From contig JALQBC010000019.1 in NCBI GenBank assembly GCA_023375675.1, forward strand, positions 248,001-312,000: 64,000 nucleotides of DNA. Direction: 5' to 3'. Both the position numbers and the translations under genes were made by a program. The notes under the pieces are model-generated. The model did no database searches and was not told the origin of the DNA. It was given only the letters and a program-made list of their open reading frames with translations. The stretch's first letter is position 1, and every line of letters begins with the position of its first letter. Origin of the DNA: Cytospora piceicola (Eukaryota; Ascomycota; Sordariomycetes; Diaporthales; Cytosporaceae). Of this stretch, positions 11,816 through 21,217 are shown piece after piece.

Positions 11816-12955
11816 GTGATTCGACAAGGAACAACGTCTATCGACAACACAATGGTGTTAACTTGGTTTTCACTCTGGGCTCTCGGGCATACTGCTCGCA
11901 ATCAGACCCGATCGGCGGTGCCTGCCTCGTCCAGCTGTGATTCCTTGACTGCTCTTTCGACATCAGAGGCCGAGGATTCACATGAAGCCCAAGATTCACA
12001 AGAGGCTACTGCAATACTGAACCCACAAAAGCTGCGGAAACTCCAGCCAGCAAGCTTGGGGCTACTCCCCAGTGAACTCGTACTCCTCATCTCCGAACTC
12101 CTTCCAACCGCTGATGCCGTTTGCTTCGCTCTGACGTGTAAGCGCGTGTGCTTTATTTCGAACATCCGGTATCTGGTGCGCCGCCTCGACTCAGATGCCA
12201 CGGAAAGCCTGCTTTGCCGTCTGGAGAGGGAGACCACAGGCGTCAGCTATTGCATTGTGGACCAGAAGCTCGCGCGCTTCACCACCTACCGGACGATTGG
12301 GCTACAGTTGCACTTTCATAAAGCCTGGAGAACTAGAGTGCCACCCTCTGTGCATTTTCGATGGAGTCTATTCCTCCTTCCCTATTGTACCGCCCGTCTT
12401 GCCACAAATCACCAAGTCCTGGGCCCGCACAATGGCCTCCCTGCTTCTTCTCTCGCACGCACATACGATCATAAGTTGCGTGAGCACGGGGTATACTGGA
12501 AAGAAGCGTGGGAAGCCAAGTTGATCCACGGCGAGCTGTTTTTGTCTTGCTCACATGAATTTATGCATGAAAGAGCCGATGCAGGCGAGTTACAAACTTA
12601 CTTCAGCACCAGGAGTATCGGCATATGCTCTCATATAGCATTCGGTGGCGCCAGAGTTGACCTGCCTCATGTGGGATTGCCTATAAACATGATAGGAAAT
12701 ACCGAACACCATGATACGGGTTGGTGTCAGAAGTGTGAGACGGACTGGGAAACTTCGATCGAGTGGACAGATCCCGAGCACGGTTGGACGGTCACAGCAA
12801 GGACATATCACGGGCTGGGAGCCTGTCGATCACCCTATGACCAGAAATGGCAAGCTATCAGTCGCGAGTCAAAGGCCTACAGAGGTTTACCCCCTGGCGC
12901 TGTGAAGGCATCATGGGAAAGGTTTGAGAACCATTCCTGTACTGATCAGCTATAA
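11816..12955 (+). CDS. F-box domain protein
   Basis: A single-exon reading frame of 379 residues. An F-box lies at about residues 81-112 (LGLLPSELVLLISELLPTAD...FALTCKRV), which would bind Skp1 and make the protein a substrate adaptor of an SCF ubiquitin ligase. The rest matches the general look of fungal F-box proteins: a central Leu-poor region, a CQKCETDW segment near residue 300, and a C-terminal AVKASWERFE. The middle (about 170-210) fits less well and may hide a short intron or a decayed stretch; no good splice pair was evident. The start could also be the internal Met13 (MVLTWF). It lies in the repeat-rich accessory region next to a HET gene. The substrate is unknown. Confidence 0.7.
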   Translation: MIRQGTTSIDNTMVLTWFSLWALGHTARNQTRSAVPASSSCDSLTALSTSEAEDSHEAQDSQEATAILNPQKLRKLQPASLGLLPSELVLLISELLPTADAVCFALTCKRVCFISNIRYLVRRLDSDATESLLCRLERETTGVSYCIVDQKLARFTTYRTIGLQLHFHKAWRTRVPPSVHFRWSLFLLPYCTARLATNHQVLGPHNGLPASSLARTYDHKLREHGVYWKEAWEAKLIHGELFLSCSHEFMHERADAGELQTYFSTRSIGICSHIAFGGARVDLPHVGLPINMIGNTEHHDTGWCQKCETDWETSIEWTDPEHGWTVTARTYHGLGACRSPYDQKWQAISRESKAYRGLPPGAVKASWERFENHSCTDQL

Positions 12956-13105
12956 CTGCAGGGCCAGAGGTGGAAACAGAAAGGAAGAGAGAGAGACAAG
13001 AGACAGGGGGAGAGGGAAGTCCGATTACAGATCAAGCCGAGAACTTGCTGTTCAAGCTTTCCATTTAGGCCTGCGCGTGACTCCATTGACAGGTCGAATC
13101 ACACT
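12956..13105. other. F-box gene 3' flank
   Basis: Purine-rich GAGA stretch at 12975-13015, then sequence leading to the MITE-like element. Nothing else seen. Confidence 0.4.
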
Positions 13106-13439
13106 GAAATCTTTGAAATGACGCCCCCAGGAAATCTTCTGACGCCCCCAAGAATACCACCAAAAACACCAACACACCTACACACACCTATACACCTATA
13201 CACCTATACATCTATACACCTAAACCCGTATATCTATTTACTTATATTTAGAGTACTTTAGTAAAAAGGAGCCTTAACGACCGGAGCGTTACGTCGAAGA
13301 TATTAATATTAATTAATGTTAGTTCTAAAGATAAGACTTTAAATGTTAAGAGTCCGTGCCCTATTTTAGCCAATTAATGCACGCCGTAAGGCTCTCGGGG
13401 CGTCAGAAGATTTCCTAGGGGCGTTATTTCAGAGATATC
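13106..13439. mobile_element. MITE-like element with about 46-bp terminal inverted repeats
   Basis: The left end 13106-13152 and the right end 13394-13439 are inverted copies of each other with only a few mismatches; the shared core is AGGAAATCTTCTGACGCCCC. The 334-bp element has no coding capacity. Inside are a subterminal array of CACCTATA units (about 13180-13222) and an AT-rich centre. Flanking AATCACAC (left) and ATTCACAC (right) could be an imperfect 8-bp target duplication, which would suggest a hAT-type transposase. The superfamily is uncertain. Confidence 0.75.
13180..13222. repeat. CACCTATA tandem repeat inside the MITE-like element
   Basis: Four to five imperfect units of CACCTATA/CATCTATA next to the left inverted repeat. 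Confidence 0.75.
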
Positions 13440-13755
13440 GGATTCACACAGGTTACTCACATGTACATAAGGTGTACAGTCCCACTACATGGCCGGCAAC
13501 GCAGCCGGTCTCCACTCCAGTAGATCTCGATGACTGACGTGGCCGGAATCAAGTCTACTGCCAGGCAGCAATCTTGGTGCCATAAGTAAGACCCAAAAAT
13601 CACCTCCAGATGTCCGGCTCTGAAACTCCTGTCCTCCATAGGATCTTGCTGTTTCGATCTCAGACCAGGATACACAGTTCCCAGTACTTTGCGCGCACCC
13701 ATTCCACGGACGACTTGAAGGGCAGTCAACCACCCTTAACATCCGAGCCGCTAGC

Positions 13756-15828
13756 ATGGAAGGAGAAGCAGGCCCGAGCCTCGAGAACGCAGTAGCCAAG
13801 AGAGACACATGTGCTGTGTGTCAGGGGTTCGGGGAGGAGGGCCATCCGCGTGGGTGGGTCAGTACCGAAGATCCATACAACTATATCTACATCCACTACC
13901 CGAATGTCGTCGTGTTGGACCAGTCAGCGCGGAACGGGTGTCATGTTTGCTCGTATCTGGTGCATACATTAAAGAACTATGACAGCTTTGAACTCGAATG
14001 GGACAAAGCTAACGAGCTGGAGCTCACAAGAGAGGGAGCCTTTGACTTGGACCGCGATACAGCCGAAGCAGCTCGCATGGTGAAGAGCCTCGAAGGCGAT
14101 GGCACCTCTCTTGAAACACCGGCAACTGTGATTGTGCTGAAAGTCCACCTTCTCAGCAACAGTACGAAGACACCCGGTGGTCCACGAGATTACACTAGTA
14201 AAGGACTCCTCGAGGTCCAATTTGGAATCACAGGTTCAAGTTCTGGGTGCGGTACCAGTGATCTCCTAAACATTCTGGCCGATCCGACACATCCTGATCT
14301 TCCATCACAAGACCTTCTCTCAGATGCTCATACAGACCTAGTCCTTAGTTGGAGGAAAGCCTGTGACGACAAGCACGAGAAATGCCGTCTGGGTCTTGGA
14401 CAGAGTCAAAAGCTGCCAAAGCGACTGCTGGAAATCTCGTCGGATCCAGCTACAGGACAAATCACGAAAATTCGGCTTATCGAAACAACGCCCAGCAGCG
14501 AAGGAATATACGCATGTCTCTCTTACTGCTGGGGCCAATCCGCCCAAACTTTCAAGACCACAAAATCGAACTTCCGTCAATATCTAAAATCGATACCATT
14601 TGATAGTCTACCAGCGACTATTATCGATACCCTCAAACTCTGCTGGAAGTTAGGCTTCCGATATGTCTGGGTTGACTCGCTATGTATTATCCAGGGGGAT
14701 GAGGAAGACTGGGAACGAGAGGCTTCGAATATGGCCAGCATATATGGCGGCTCTAATCTAACTCTGGCAAATCACTTGTGCAAAGACTCATCCGAGAGCT
14801 TTCTACAAAAACGACGACAGCCAGAGCATCGATTTTGGGGCGAACACAGCGCTAAAATCGTCTATACGGACAAACATACTAGCGAGGAAAGAATGCTTTA
14901 CATGCGGAGGCATGAAGACGATGTGAGGTCTTTAGATATGGGACGGGGGCGCGATCTGCGTCGGGCAAGGAGTCCCTGGCTAGACCGAGCTTGGGCCCTC
15001 CAGGAATGGATGTTGTCTCCACGCGTTCTACACATGCACAGGATCACGCAGTGGGACTGTTTCGAGGGCCATGGCAACGAGATTGAACACCGATTGCTAG
15101 AAAACAACCCATCTCGCAGAGCCCTAACCTCGCTGGGGACGGGCTGGGGCTGGAGCTGGAGGTCTATCGTCGAGGAGTTCAGCAGACGCAACATCAGCAA
15201 CGACGAGGATAGACTCCCTGCCCTCGCCGGCCTGGCAGAGAAATACAGGGATGCGACTGGATATGAGTACCTCGCTGGCCTGTGGCGGCAAGAGCTACCA
15301 GGTGCACTGCTGTGGTCGACAAAGAGGTGTGAAAACTATCTCAAGTCTCCTAAGGGCTTTCGTGCGCCAACGTGGAGTTGGGCGTCTCTCGAAGGCGAGG
15401 TTGAACTACCGAAGCTGTCAGAGTTCGCCGATTATACTACATCGGTCATCTCAGCAGGGTGTACGTACCGCCACCCGGACACTCTTACAACAGTTACAAG
15501 CGCCTGGCTCGACCTTGAGGGTCCTATGAGTCTTGTCACGGATTGGACCATCTCTTGGATTTTTCACATATGCATGACCGATGATCAAGATTGGAATGTA
15601 AGTTTAGACCAAAACACCTGGACAGCGAAGCTCTTCGACCAATCCAAGCTTTATCTCTTGCGGATCGCGGTAGGAAAGAAGCCTGCATATGATTTCGCGC
15701 TGGTATTAGAGAAGATGGAGCAGAGTGACGGAAAAGACACCTACAGAAGGCTAGGCTACGCTTGCACAGAGCCTGACGAGCAAGTTCGGCATGAGGGTTG
15801 GGAAAAGAAGGTGATACGCCTAGTGTGA
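13756..15828 (+). CDS. HET-domain (heterokaryon incompatibility) protein 1
   Basis: Single exon, 690 residues. The HET domain occupies about residues 248-400: IYACLSYCWGQS, then RYVWVDSLCIIQGDEEDWE and ASIYGGSNLTLAN, followed at about 411 by the conserved LDRAWALQEWMLSPRVLHM. The N-terminus has two cysteine pairs (CAVCQGFG and CHVCSYLVHTL) common in this family. HET proteins are fungal non-self recognition factors whose activation leads to cell death after fusion of unlike hyphae; the partner is not apparent here. The start at 13756 precedes the cysteine pairs and no upstream in-frame coding is evident. It lies between a MITE-like element and an AT-rich block, a typical setting for this rapidly diversifying family. 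Individual function cannot be read from sequence. Confidence 0.9.
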   Translation: MEGEAGPSLENAVAKRDTCAVCQGFGEEGHPRGWVSTEDPYNYIYIHYPNVVVLDQSARNGCHVCSYLVHTLKNYDSFELEWDKANELELTREGAFDLDRDTAEAARMVKSLEGDGTSLETPATVIVLKVHLLSNSTKTPGGPRDYTSKGLLEVQFGITGSSSGCGTSDLLNILADPTHPDLPSQDLLSDAHTDLVLSWRKACDDKHEKCRLGLGQSQKLPKRLLEISSDPATGQITKIRLIETTPSSEGIYACLSYCWGQSAQTFKTTKSNFRQYLKSIPFDSLPATIIDTLKLCWKLGFRYVWVDSLCIIQGDEEDWEREASNMASIYGGSNLTLANHLCKDSSESFLQKRRQPEHRFWGEHSAKIVYTDKHTSEERMLYMRRHEDDVRSLDMGRGRDLRRARSPWLDRAWALQEWMLSPRVLHMHRITQWDCFEGHGNEIEHRLLENNPSRRALTSLGTGWGWSWRSIVEEFSRRNISNDEDRLPALAGLAEKYRDATGYEYLAGLWRQELPGALLWSTKRCENYLKSPKGFRAPTWSWASLEGEVELPKLSEFADYTTSVISAGCTYRHPDTLTTVTSAWLDLEGPMSLVTDWTISWIFHICMTDDQDWNVSLDQNTWTAKLFDQSKLYLLRIAVGKKPAYDFALVLEKMEQSDGKDTYRRLGYACTEPDEQVRHEGWEKKVIRLV

Positions 15829-16138
15829 CGAAGTCGTATCAGTAACGCCTCGCGTACAAGAGGGAAACACGGTCCTTACCCAGGTACAAATGCAAGTTGC
15901 CACCCTTGCCTACCTAAGTAAGTCCATTCACTGTATCATATAGATCAACCTCAACGGGCCTAGGGCCTAGGGCATATTCAGCACATGTGCATACACCGTC
16001 CATGACACCCTTGAGAGCGAAACAATGAATTCTTCCACTGCCTCGTGAGTAAGCATCGGCCTGGTTCACGTTGGCAAACCGTGCCCTCCTCACACCATCC
16101 CTTCCTGGCAAAAGTCAGGGGCCCACGGCCGCCGCTCC
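15829..16138. other. Intergenic downstream of HET gene 1
   Basis: No gene supported; TACCCAGGTAC and CTACCTAAGTA palindrome variants occur at about 15880-15920. Confidence 0.5.
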
Positions 16139-16552
16139 AGCCCCGGCCCCGGCCCCAAGTATGTCAAGTTAAGTCTCCACAAGGGATGGTCGTATACTGA
16201 CTAATCAGCCTTTTTTACAAGGTCGGACGGGGCGACCAGCTCGGGAAGTGCTCGCGCTGCTCCTGCTGCTGCTCCTACTTCAGGCCAGAAGAGGGTAATT
16301 AAGTAATTTATACTTCCAACATGGGAGCGTTTCAAGGAACCTGACTGGATGCTATATACTGATTCCTATTATACGTGTAGACTATGAAGGGTAAGGACAA
16401 GGGTGGTGGCGGGGCCGTCGCTGTCCCCAGTGGTGACACAATGGAGGAGTGTAAATTAACACACTAAACACCCATGTTAAATCTGTCTGAATTTCTACCA
16501 GGATGATGACGATGACGACGATGACGACAAGTTATCGGTAGATTTTCACATG
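16139..16552 (+). pseudogene. Possible remnant of a multi-exon gene
   Basis: Coding-like islands separated by intron-like gaps on the plus strand. One island near 16225-16295 reads SDGATSSGSARAAPAAAPTS. One near 16381-16451 reads TMKGKDKGGGGAVAVPSG followed by DTMEE. An Asp-rich run follows at 16501-16530. Intron-like joins exist (GTAATT...GTGTAG, then GTAAAT...TACCAG), but the last join creates a stop. No start or conserved domain could be found. Best read as a decayed gene or the edge of one; low certainty. Confidence 0.25.
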
Positions 16553-17180
16553 TATGTAGATGGACTGCTGCTGGTCGAGATGGGCTGCTGGTCTTACACG
16601 GCCACCCGAGTCACCTGAGCCTCTGCTTCCTCCCAAGGTCCCAAGATGGTAGTAGTCTCTCTGCACTCGAGGTCGGACAGCTGATCAGGCCTCCTGTACC
16701 TAGACGACAAAGAGGATAGATCATACGCTGTGAGTCAGCTCAGGCGCCATGACAGGAAGATTCGACCCCCCCCCCCTATCCAGGCCGAAATCAATATGAT
16801 TCATATGTAGATTCTGGTCTTACCCGTGACAAAGACACGTGAACAGCCTGTCAACTCCAGTATCATGCTGCATTTCAACAACTTAGTACTACTCTAACTT
16901 TCAACGCCCCGAACCAAGAACGCATCCATCGTTGCGACTCCTGCACATTTAGGCATCCTCCGTTGTTAGCGAAAGAGAACCTTGGAAAGAATCACTTGGG
17001 CAATATTTAGTTGAATTAGGAGGCCCAATATGTCTTGTCCTGGCGAATACTTGAAAGGACACTCATATACAACCATGTCTTGATATCGGTGCTGGCTGCC
17101 TTGATGGTTAAACGGTGGGCTGAATGTCAGCGCTGGCGTCACCAAGAATCTTCACGAAAGGCATTAAAGCTTTCTTGCAG
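16553..17180. other. Intergenic
   Basis: No gene supported. A C-run lies near 16769. Confidence 0.45.
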
Positions 17181-17733
17181 AAGATATAAGAGCATTCACT
17201 TAATTATCTCTAAGACTTATCCTAGAATGAAATAGATAAAAAAAAACCACCAATAGATACATAATAAAAATAATTAGGACTAGACTATCTACTAAGAGAC
17301 TAGCAAGTAACAAACTATTATAGACAATGTGCCTTTAATCGAAAGGCCTTATAATACGAATAGCTCAGGAAGGGAACTACTTAGTGCAAATTACAGGAAA
17401 TGCACCAGAGAGGCTAATACTCTGAAAATGTGCCCGTCCTTCTAAAACCGACCACGCAGCATTTACAGGACCTAGGCTCCCGATTTAATTAATCCTTTAA
17501 TCTAGTAGAGGCTATATTAAGGCGAGAATATATATTATATAGAACTTACAAGTAAACAAGCTGCTTAGCTACCTGTCAATTCGAGAATAGTTACGTCTAG
17601 AGAGGGTACACTTAGAGTTCTAGGTCGCCTTTTTTTACAACGTAACTATAGCTCCGCCTTCGAAATTTGTTACATTTGTTCTAGAGTAGTGTACAGCGCG
17701 AACAACTTTTCTATAACGATCTCTTAGAACGTT

Positions 17734-17821
17734 CTCTGGATAGCTCAGTTGGCAGAGCGTTGGACTGTAATAGTAAAATAAGATTATCCACAGGTCGCCG
17801 GTTCAAATCCGGCTCCGGAGA
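17734..17821 (+). tRNA. tRNA-Tyr (GTA), intron-containing, second isoform
   Basis: Acceptor CTCTGGA/TCCGGAG, D-arm GCTC/GAGC, anticodon stem TTGGA/TCCAC with loop CTGTAA, a roughly 14-nt intron, T-arm GCCGG-TTCAAAT-CCGGC, discriminator A. Same anticodon and identity elements (C1-G72, A73) as the 7-11 kb set, but a different body. A T-run terminator lies at about 17825-17831. Intact in spite of the surrounding AT-rich decay. Confidence 0.9.
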
Positions 17822-18175
17822 CTTCCTTTTTTCTTCCTCTTATATTCTTTAATATTTTACTTCCCGAAACTAATAATTAATTTAATACTACTAAACATAT
17901 TCTAAAAGAACTTAAAACCTAAATAGACCGAGTAATAAAGAGTTATTCTATTTTTGTTTAAAGGAGTCGATGTAAGTCTTAATTACTGTAACTATTAGCT
18001 GCTGTATTCTCTTATTGTCCCGGTACAGTACTTACTATATAAGGTCTAAAGATCTTATCTTATTATAGCCTACGTTTCTCTTAATATTAAATAAAGGTTA
18101 TATTTCTAATATTCCTTGCTTTAGCTAATAGTTCTACTTATTTCACTTCTTTATATAATTATAAGAGTAGATAAT

Positions 18176-18226
18176 ACTTCGGACTAGACTATACTTCGGA
18201 CTAGACTATACTTCGGACTAGACTAT
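18176..18226. repeat. 17-bp tandem repeat, three perfect units
   Basis: ACTTCGGACTAGACTAT repeated three times without a mismatch, inside the AT-rich block. Confidence 0.9.
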
Positions 18227-18260
18227 ATAGAAGATACCGTTATTAGATGCTGGAGACTTA

Positions 18261-18579
18261 TATGTTTACCAGAAAACAGCAGGCCATTGGAGATCTATAG
18301 TCAAGCATTTAGGCATGGACTGATACTATTCAGGCCACGAGTAGTACAGGATGCTGTTTATAGTGATTGGTCAAACCAGGCGAATCCACAATACATCACT
18401 CATGTCTCTGTCAACGTTTCTACATATCCTCTGTGCGGCTTGGGCAAGTGATGACGAGGGTAACATTGTCCTCAAGCATCCCATCATAATGACACATACA
18501 AGTCGGTGCATTTTCTAGAGTCAACGGCCATCCCCAAATTTGAGATTGTGACAATTCGTCCTTCCCAGTCCACACCAAC
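18261..18579. other. Intergenic, mic12 3' flank
   Basis: Nothing recognisable. Confidence 0.5.
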
Positions 18580-19506
18580 TCACAGGCCCCGTAGGTTCGA
18601 GTTGTCCTGCTCAATCATGGGCTTGTATCTCTCCTCCAGCATCTCCTCGGCGCTCTTGCTCATGACGCCGTCCCTCCTCTCGTAACGCTGCTGCAGCACC
18701 CTCTCCACGCCCGAAGCCTCAACGGCCTTGTTGATCCCCACCGCCTTCTCCTGGACCTTCTGCTCCGCGATGCTCACGACCTCCTTCGCCCTGCCCACGA
18801 CCTCCCTGCTCTTCCTGAAGCCCCTCTCCCAGATACTCGTGGCGGCCTCCTTGGCCTCGACGGCCTTCTCGTGCGCCGCCTCGCCCGTCCTGCTCGACGC
18901 CTCCGCGGCCGCGCCCCTCGCCGCGGCGCCCGTGGCCGCCGCCCTCTCGGCCACCAGCACCCGGGCCCTCTCGGCCGCCTGCGCGGGGGCCTCGCCGCCC
19001 GTGGCGCGCGCCCACACCCGGGCGGCCGCGACCTCGGCGTCCTCGCGCGCGGCCGTCCAGTCCTTGGCCGCGGCCCACCGCACCGCGCCCTCGACCTCGC
19101 TGTTCCACCTGTCCTTGGCCCGCTCCACGAAGCTGTCGCCCCGCGCGAGCGCCGCCCTGTGCCGCCCGTCCGCCCGCGCCAGGAGCTCCTGCTGCTGCTC
19201 CAGGAGCGCGAGCTCCTCCGCTATTGTCCGCGGGGGCGGCGCCGTGGCCGGCACGTACGAGAGGGAGTTGAGGACGTAGGCGTTGGCGCGCAGGGTCTCG
19301 GCCTGGAGCTCGCGGGTGCGGCGGTGGGTCTGTAGTGTGAGGTAGGAGAGGCCGAGGACGAGGGTTACGCCGCCGGTCTGGAAAGGGTTGTTAGTTGGTT
19401 TGTCTTGTATTGATTTTGTTAAGAGGAAGGAGAATATCTGGAGGGATGGAGGGGGGGGGGAAGGGTGGAAGGGCGAGGAACTTACGAAGCCGGTGGTGAA
19501 GCCCAT
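18580..19506 (-). CDS. mic12: MICOS complex subunit Mic12-like (Aim5 family)
   Basis: Minus-strand exons 19486-19506 and 18580-19377 encode 272 residues. The first exon has only seven codons (MGFTTGF); the intron runs GTAAGT to TTCCAG. Removing it joins MGFTTGF to TGGVTLVLGLSYLTLQ, a single membrane helix at the extreme N-terminus followed by HRRTRELQAE, which is how I recall fungal Mic12/Aim5. The remainder is a long Ala/Glu/Arg-rich, probably coiled-coil region. Mic12 sits in the inner mitochondrial membrane and links MICOS subcomplexes at crista junctions. The tail MLEERYKPMIEQDNSNLRGL is polar. The gene is divergent from the mitochondrial ribosomal protein bL17 gene and probably shares its promoter. 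The length is larger than the yeast protein but plausible for filamentous fungi. Confidence 0.8.
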   Translation of the reverse strand: MGFTTGFVSSSPFHPSPPPPSLQIFSFLLTKSIQDKPTNNPFQTGGVTLVLGLSYLTLQTHRRTRELQAETLRANAYVLNSLSYVPATAPPPRTIAEELALLEQQQELLARADGRHRAALARGDSFVERAKDRWNSEVEGAVRWAAAKDWTAAREDAEVAAARVWARATGGEAPAQAAERARVLVAERAAATGAAARGAAAEASSRTGEAAHEKAVEAKEAATSIWERGFRKSREVVGRAKEVVSIAEQKVQEKAVGINKAVEASGVERVLQQRYERRDGVMSKSAEEMLEERYKPMIEQDNSNLRGL

Positions 19507-20231
19507 GGTGCGTGAAATGTCTCGCGGTGACGAGAACTGTCACGAAGGGAACGACTCTTTGAGGATTAGTCCGGGTCAATTGGCGAAACTGCTTGAAATA
19601 TGAGAGAATTGAGTCGCTAGGGAAGATTTCTGATGCGGAATATGCTGGTCATGCTGTGATAATTAAAAGTGAAGAAAGAGCTTCTTTAGTCGAGCCAGAC
19701 TCGGCGATGGAGCTTCTGCCGTAGCGGGATGAGGTCAGTCCAGGCTTGGCTTTCGGTCGAAGTATTTCAGATACACCGCCGGTACTCAGTTGGTTTGCAC
19801 GTTTGGGGCAGAACACCACATAAAGGGCTTGTATTCATTCACAAGGAAGTAATCAAGATACCTTAAGTATTGTCTATTTGAATGGGGGCTTTTATATAAC
19901 AAAAAAAGTTGGTTCAAGCTTATAATTCAGACCTTAGAATGGCATCAGAAGTCACATAAAGTACATCAGCTTCCAGGCCACGCTAAAATGCGGCTCTCGT
20001 CTGGAGCCGCGCCCTCCAGAAAATTCACGACCACACTTCAGTGAGACTGGCGCATCAACGTCGAAACAAACGGGACCCGACTCCACCCACTGGCGATATA
20101 CTCACCCTTTCAGAACCCATTGCCTACCACCCTATCGACACTCGGGCAGAAGACAGAGAGAGGAAGAGCGTGCGATAAAGAGCTGTGTGTAACGGAGCAA
20201 CTGCTCCAAGACAACAACTACAACAGCAAAG
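19507..20231. promoter_or_regulatory. Divergent intergenic region, mic12 / bL17m
   Basis: 725 bp between two start codons on opposite strands, both for mitochondrial proteins. Probably a shared bidirectional promoter. No TATA element or specific site is claimed. Confidence 0.45.
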
Positions 20232-21039
20232 ATGGCTGGTGGACACATGAAATACCGAACCCTCGGCCGCGGCTCAGCCCACCGACAGGCCCTCCTTCGC
20301 AACCTCGTCACCTCCCTCGTCAAGCAGGAGGCCATCCACACGACATGGCCCAAGGCCAAGGAGGCCCAGCGCCTGGCAGACAAGCTCATCACCCTCGCGA
20401 AGAGGAACAATGAGACGGCGAGGAGGCAAGCACAGGGCATCCTATTCGTACGTTTTCCCCCACACCCAACCACGCGCCGTTGATGTTTTTGCGCACCCCC
20501 TACCCAAACAGTCACAACTGCACTCCAGCTAGGGAGACGAATAAATGCATCCACAGGAGCTGATCACATCTATGCGTACTCGGGTACAGACACCACACCA
20601 GCTCCTCCCCAAGCTCTTCGGCGAGCTCCGCGAGCGCTACCTCTCGCGGCCGGGCGGCTACACGCGGGTCCTGCGCACGGAGCCCAAGGACAAGGACGAC
20701 CAGGCGCCCTCGGCGATCCTGGAGCTCGTCGACGGCGAGCGCGACATGCGCTTCACCATGACGGCGGCCACGGTGGCCCGGGACGAGGCCCTGCGGAAGG
20801 AGTCGACGGGCATCACGCTCATGAACGTCAAGAAGGTGACGGCCTTCCGCAAGGACGGCGAGACCGAGTTCCGCGCCCTGGTCGACGAGATCAAGAGGAG
20901 GGAGAAGGGCACCTTCAAGGCCAGCGTCAACAGGGAGAAGAGGAGGGACGAGGGCGGCTACAAGTTCCAGATCGGCGGGTCGTCGGTCGAGCCGTGGAAC
21001 TGGCGGCAACGCAGGGGGAAGGAGTCCGAGACTGCGTGA
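20232..21039 (+). CDS. mrpl8: Mitochondrial large-subunit ribosomal protein bL17m
   Basis: Exons 20232-20447 and 20590-21039 encode 221 residues. The intron (GTACGT...GGTACAG, 142 bp) joins QAQGILF to [17 protein letters not shown], a junction that restores the bL17 core. The first exon has the bL17 signature [20 protein letters not shown] followed by [16 protein letters not shown]; the second continues [20 protein letters not shown]. The protein lines the exit region of the mitochondrial 54S subunit. The C-terminal 100 residues are a charged extension characteristic of fungal Mrpl8. No long cleavable presequence is visible; MAGGHMKYR starts directly at the domain, as is usual for this protein. 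A good match in family and length. Confidence 0.93.
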
Positions 21040-21217
21040 GTTACGCGCTGTACGGAATATTGTAGACAGACAAACTGTAAAATTTGGTCGGAAATGAGCC
21101 AAACATCCCACGGGCATGATCAAAAGGGCCAGGGACTACTTTCATGCGTAATAGTAGAAGATACGCTCTATGGTGGGTTAGATATCTATGTACTATGAGT
21201 AACCCCCATTCAGCTTT

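Larger units (their letters stand above)
17181..18260. other. AT-rich, RIP-like block
   Basis: About 1.1 kb of TA-rich sequence (many TTAATTAAT, TATATTATA and CTAATAATTAATTTAA patches) with no surviving open frame, sharply different from the GC-rich neighbours. The composition fits old repeat DNA mutated by RIP. It contains an intact tRNA gene and a 17-bp tandem repeat. Confidence 0.6.

Noticed and set aside
18176..18226. CRISPR-like array
   Set aside because: Units are adjacent 17-bp tandem copies without spacers, and the genome is eukaryotic.
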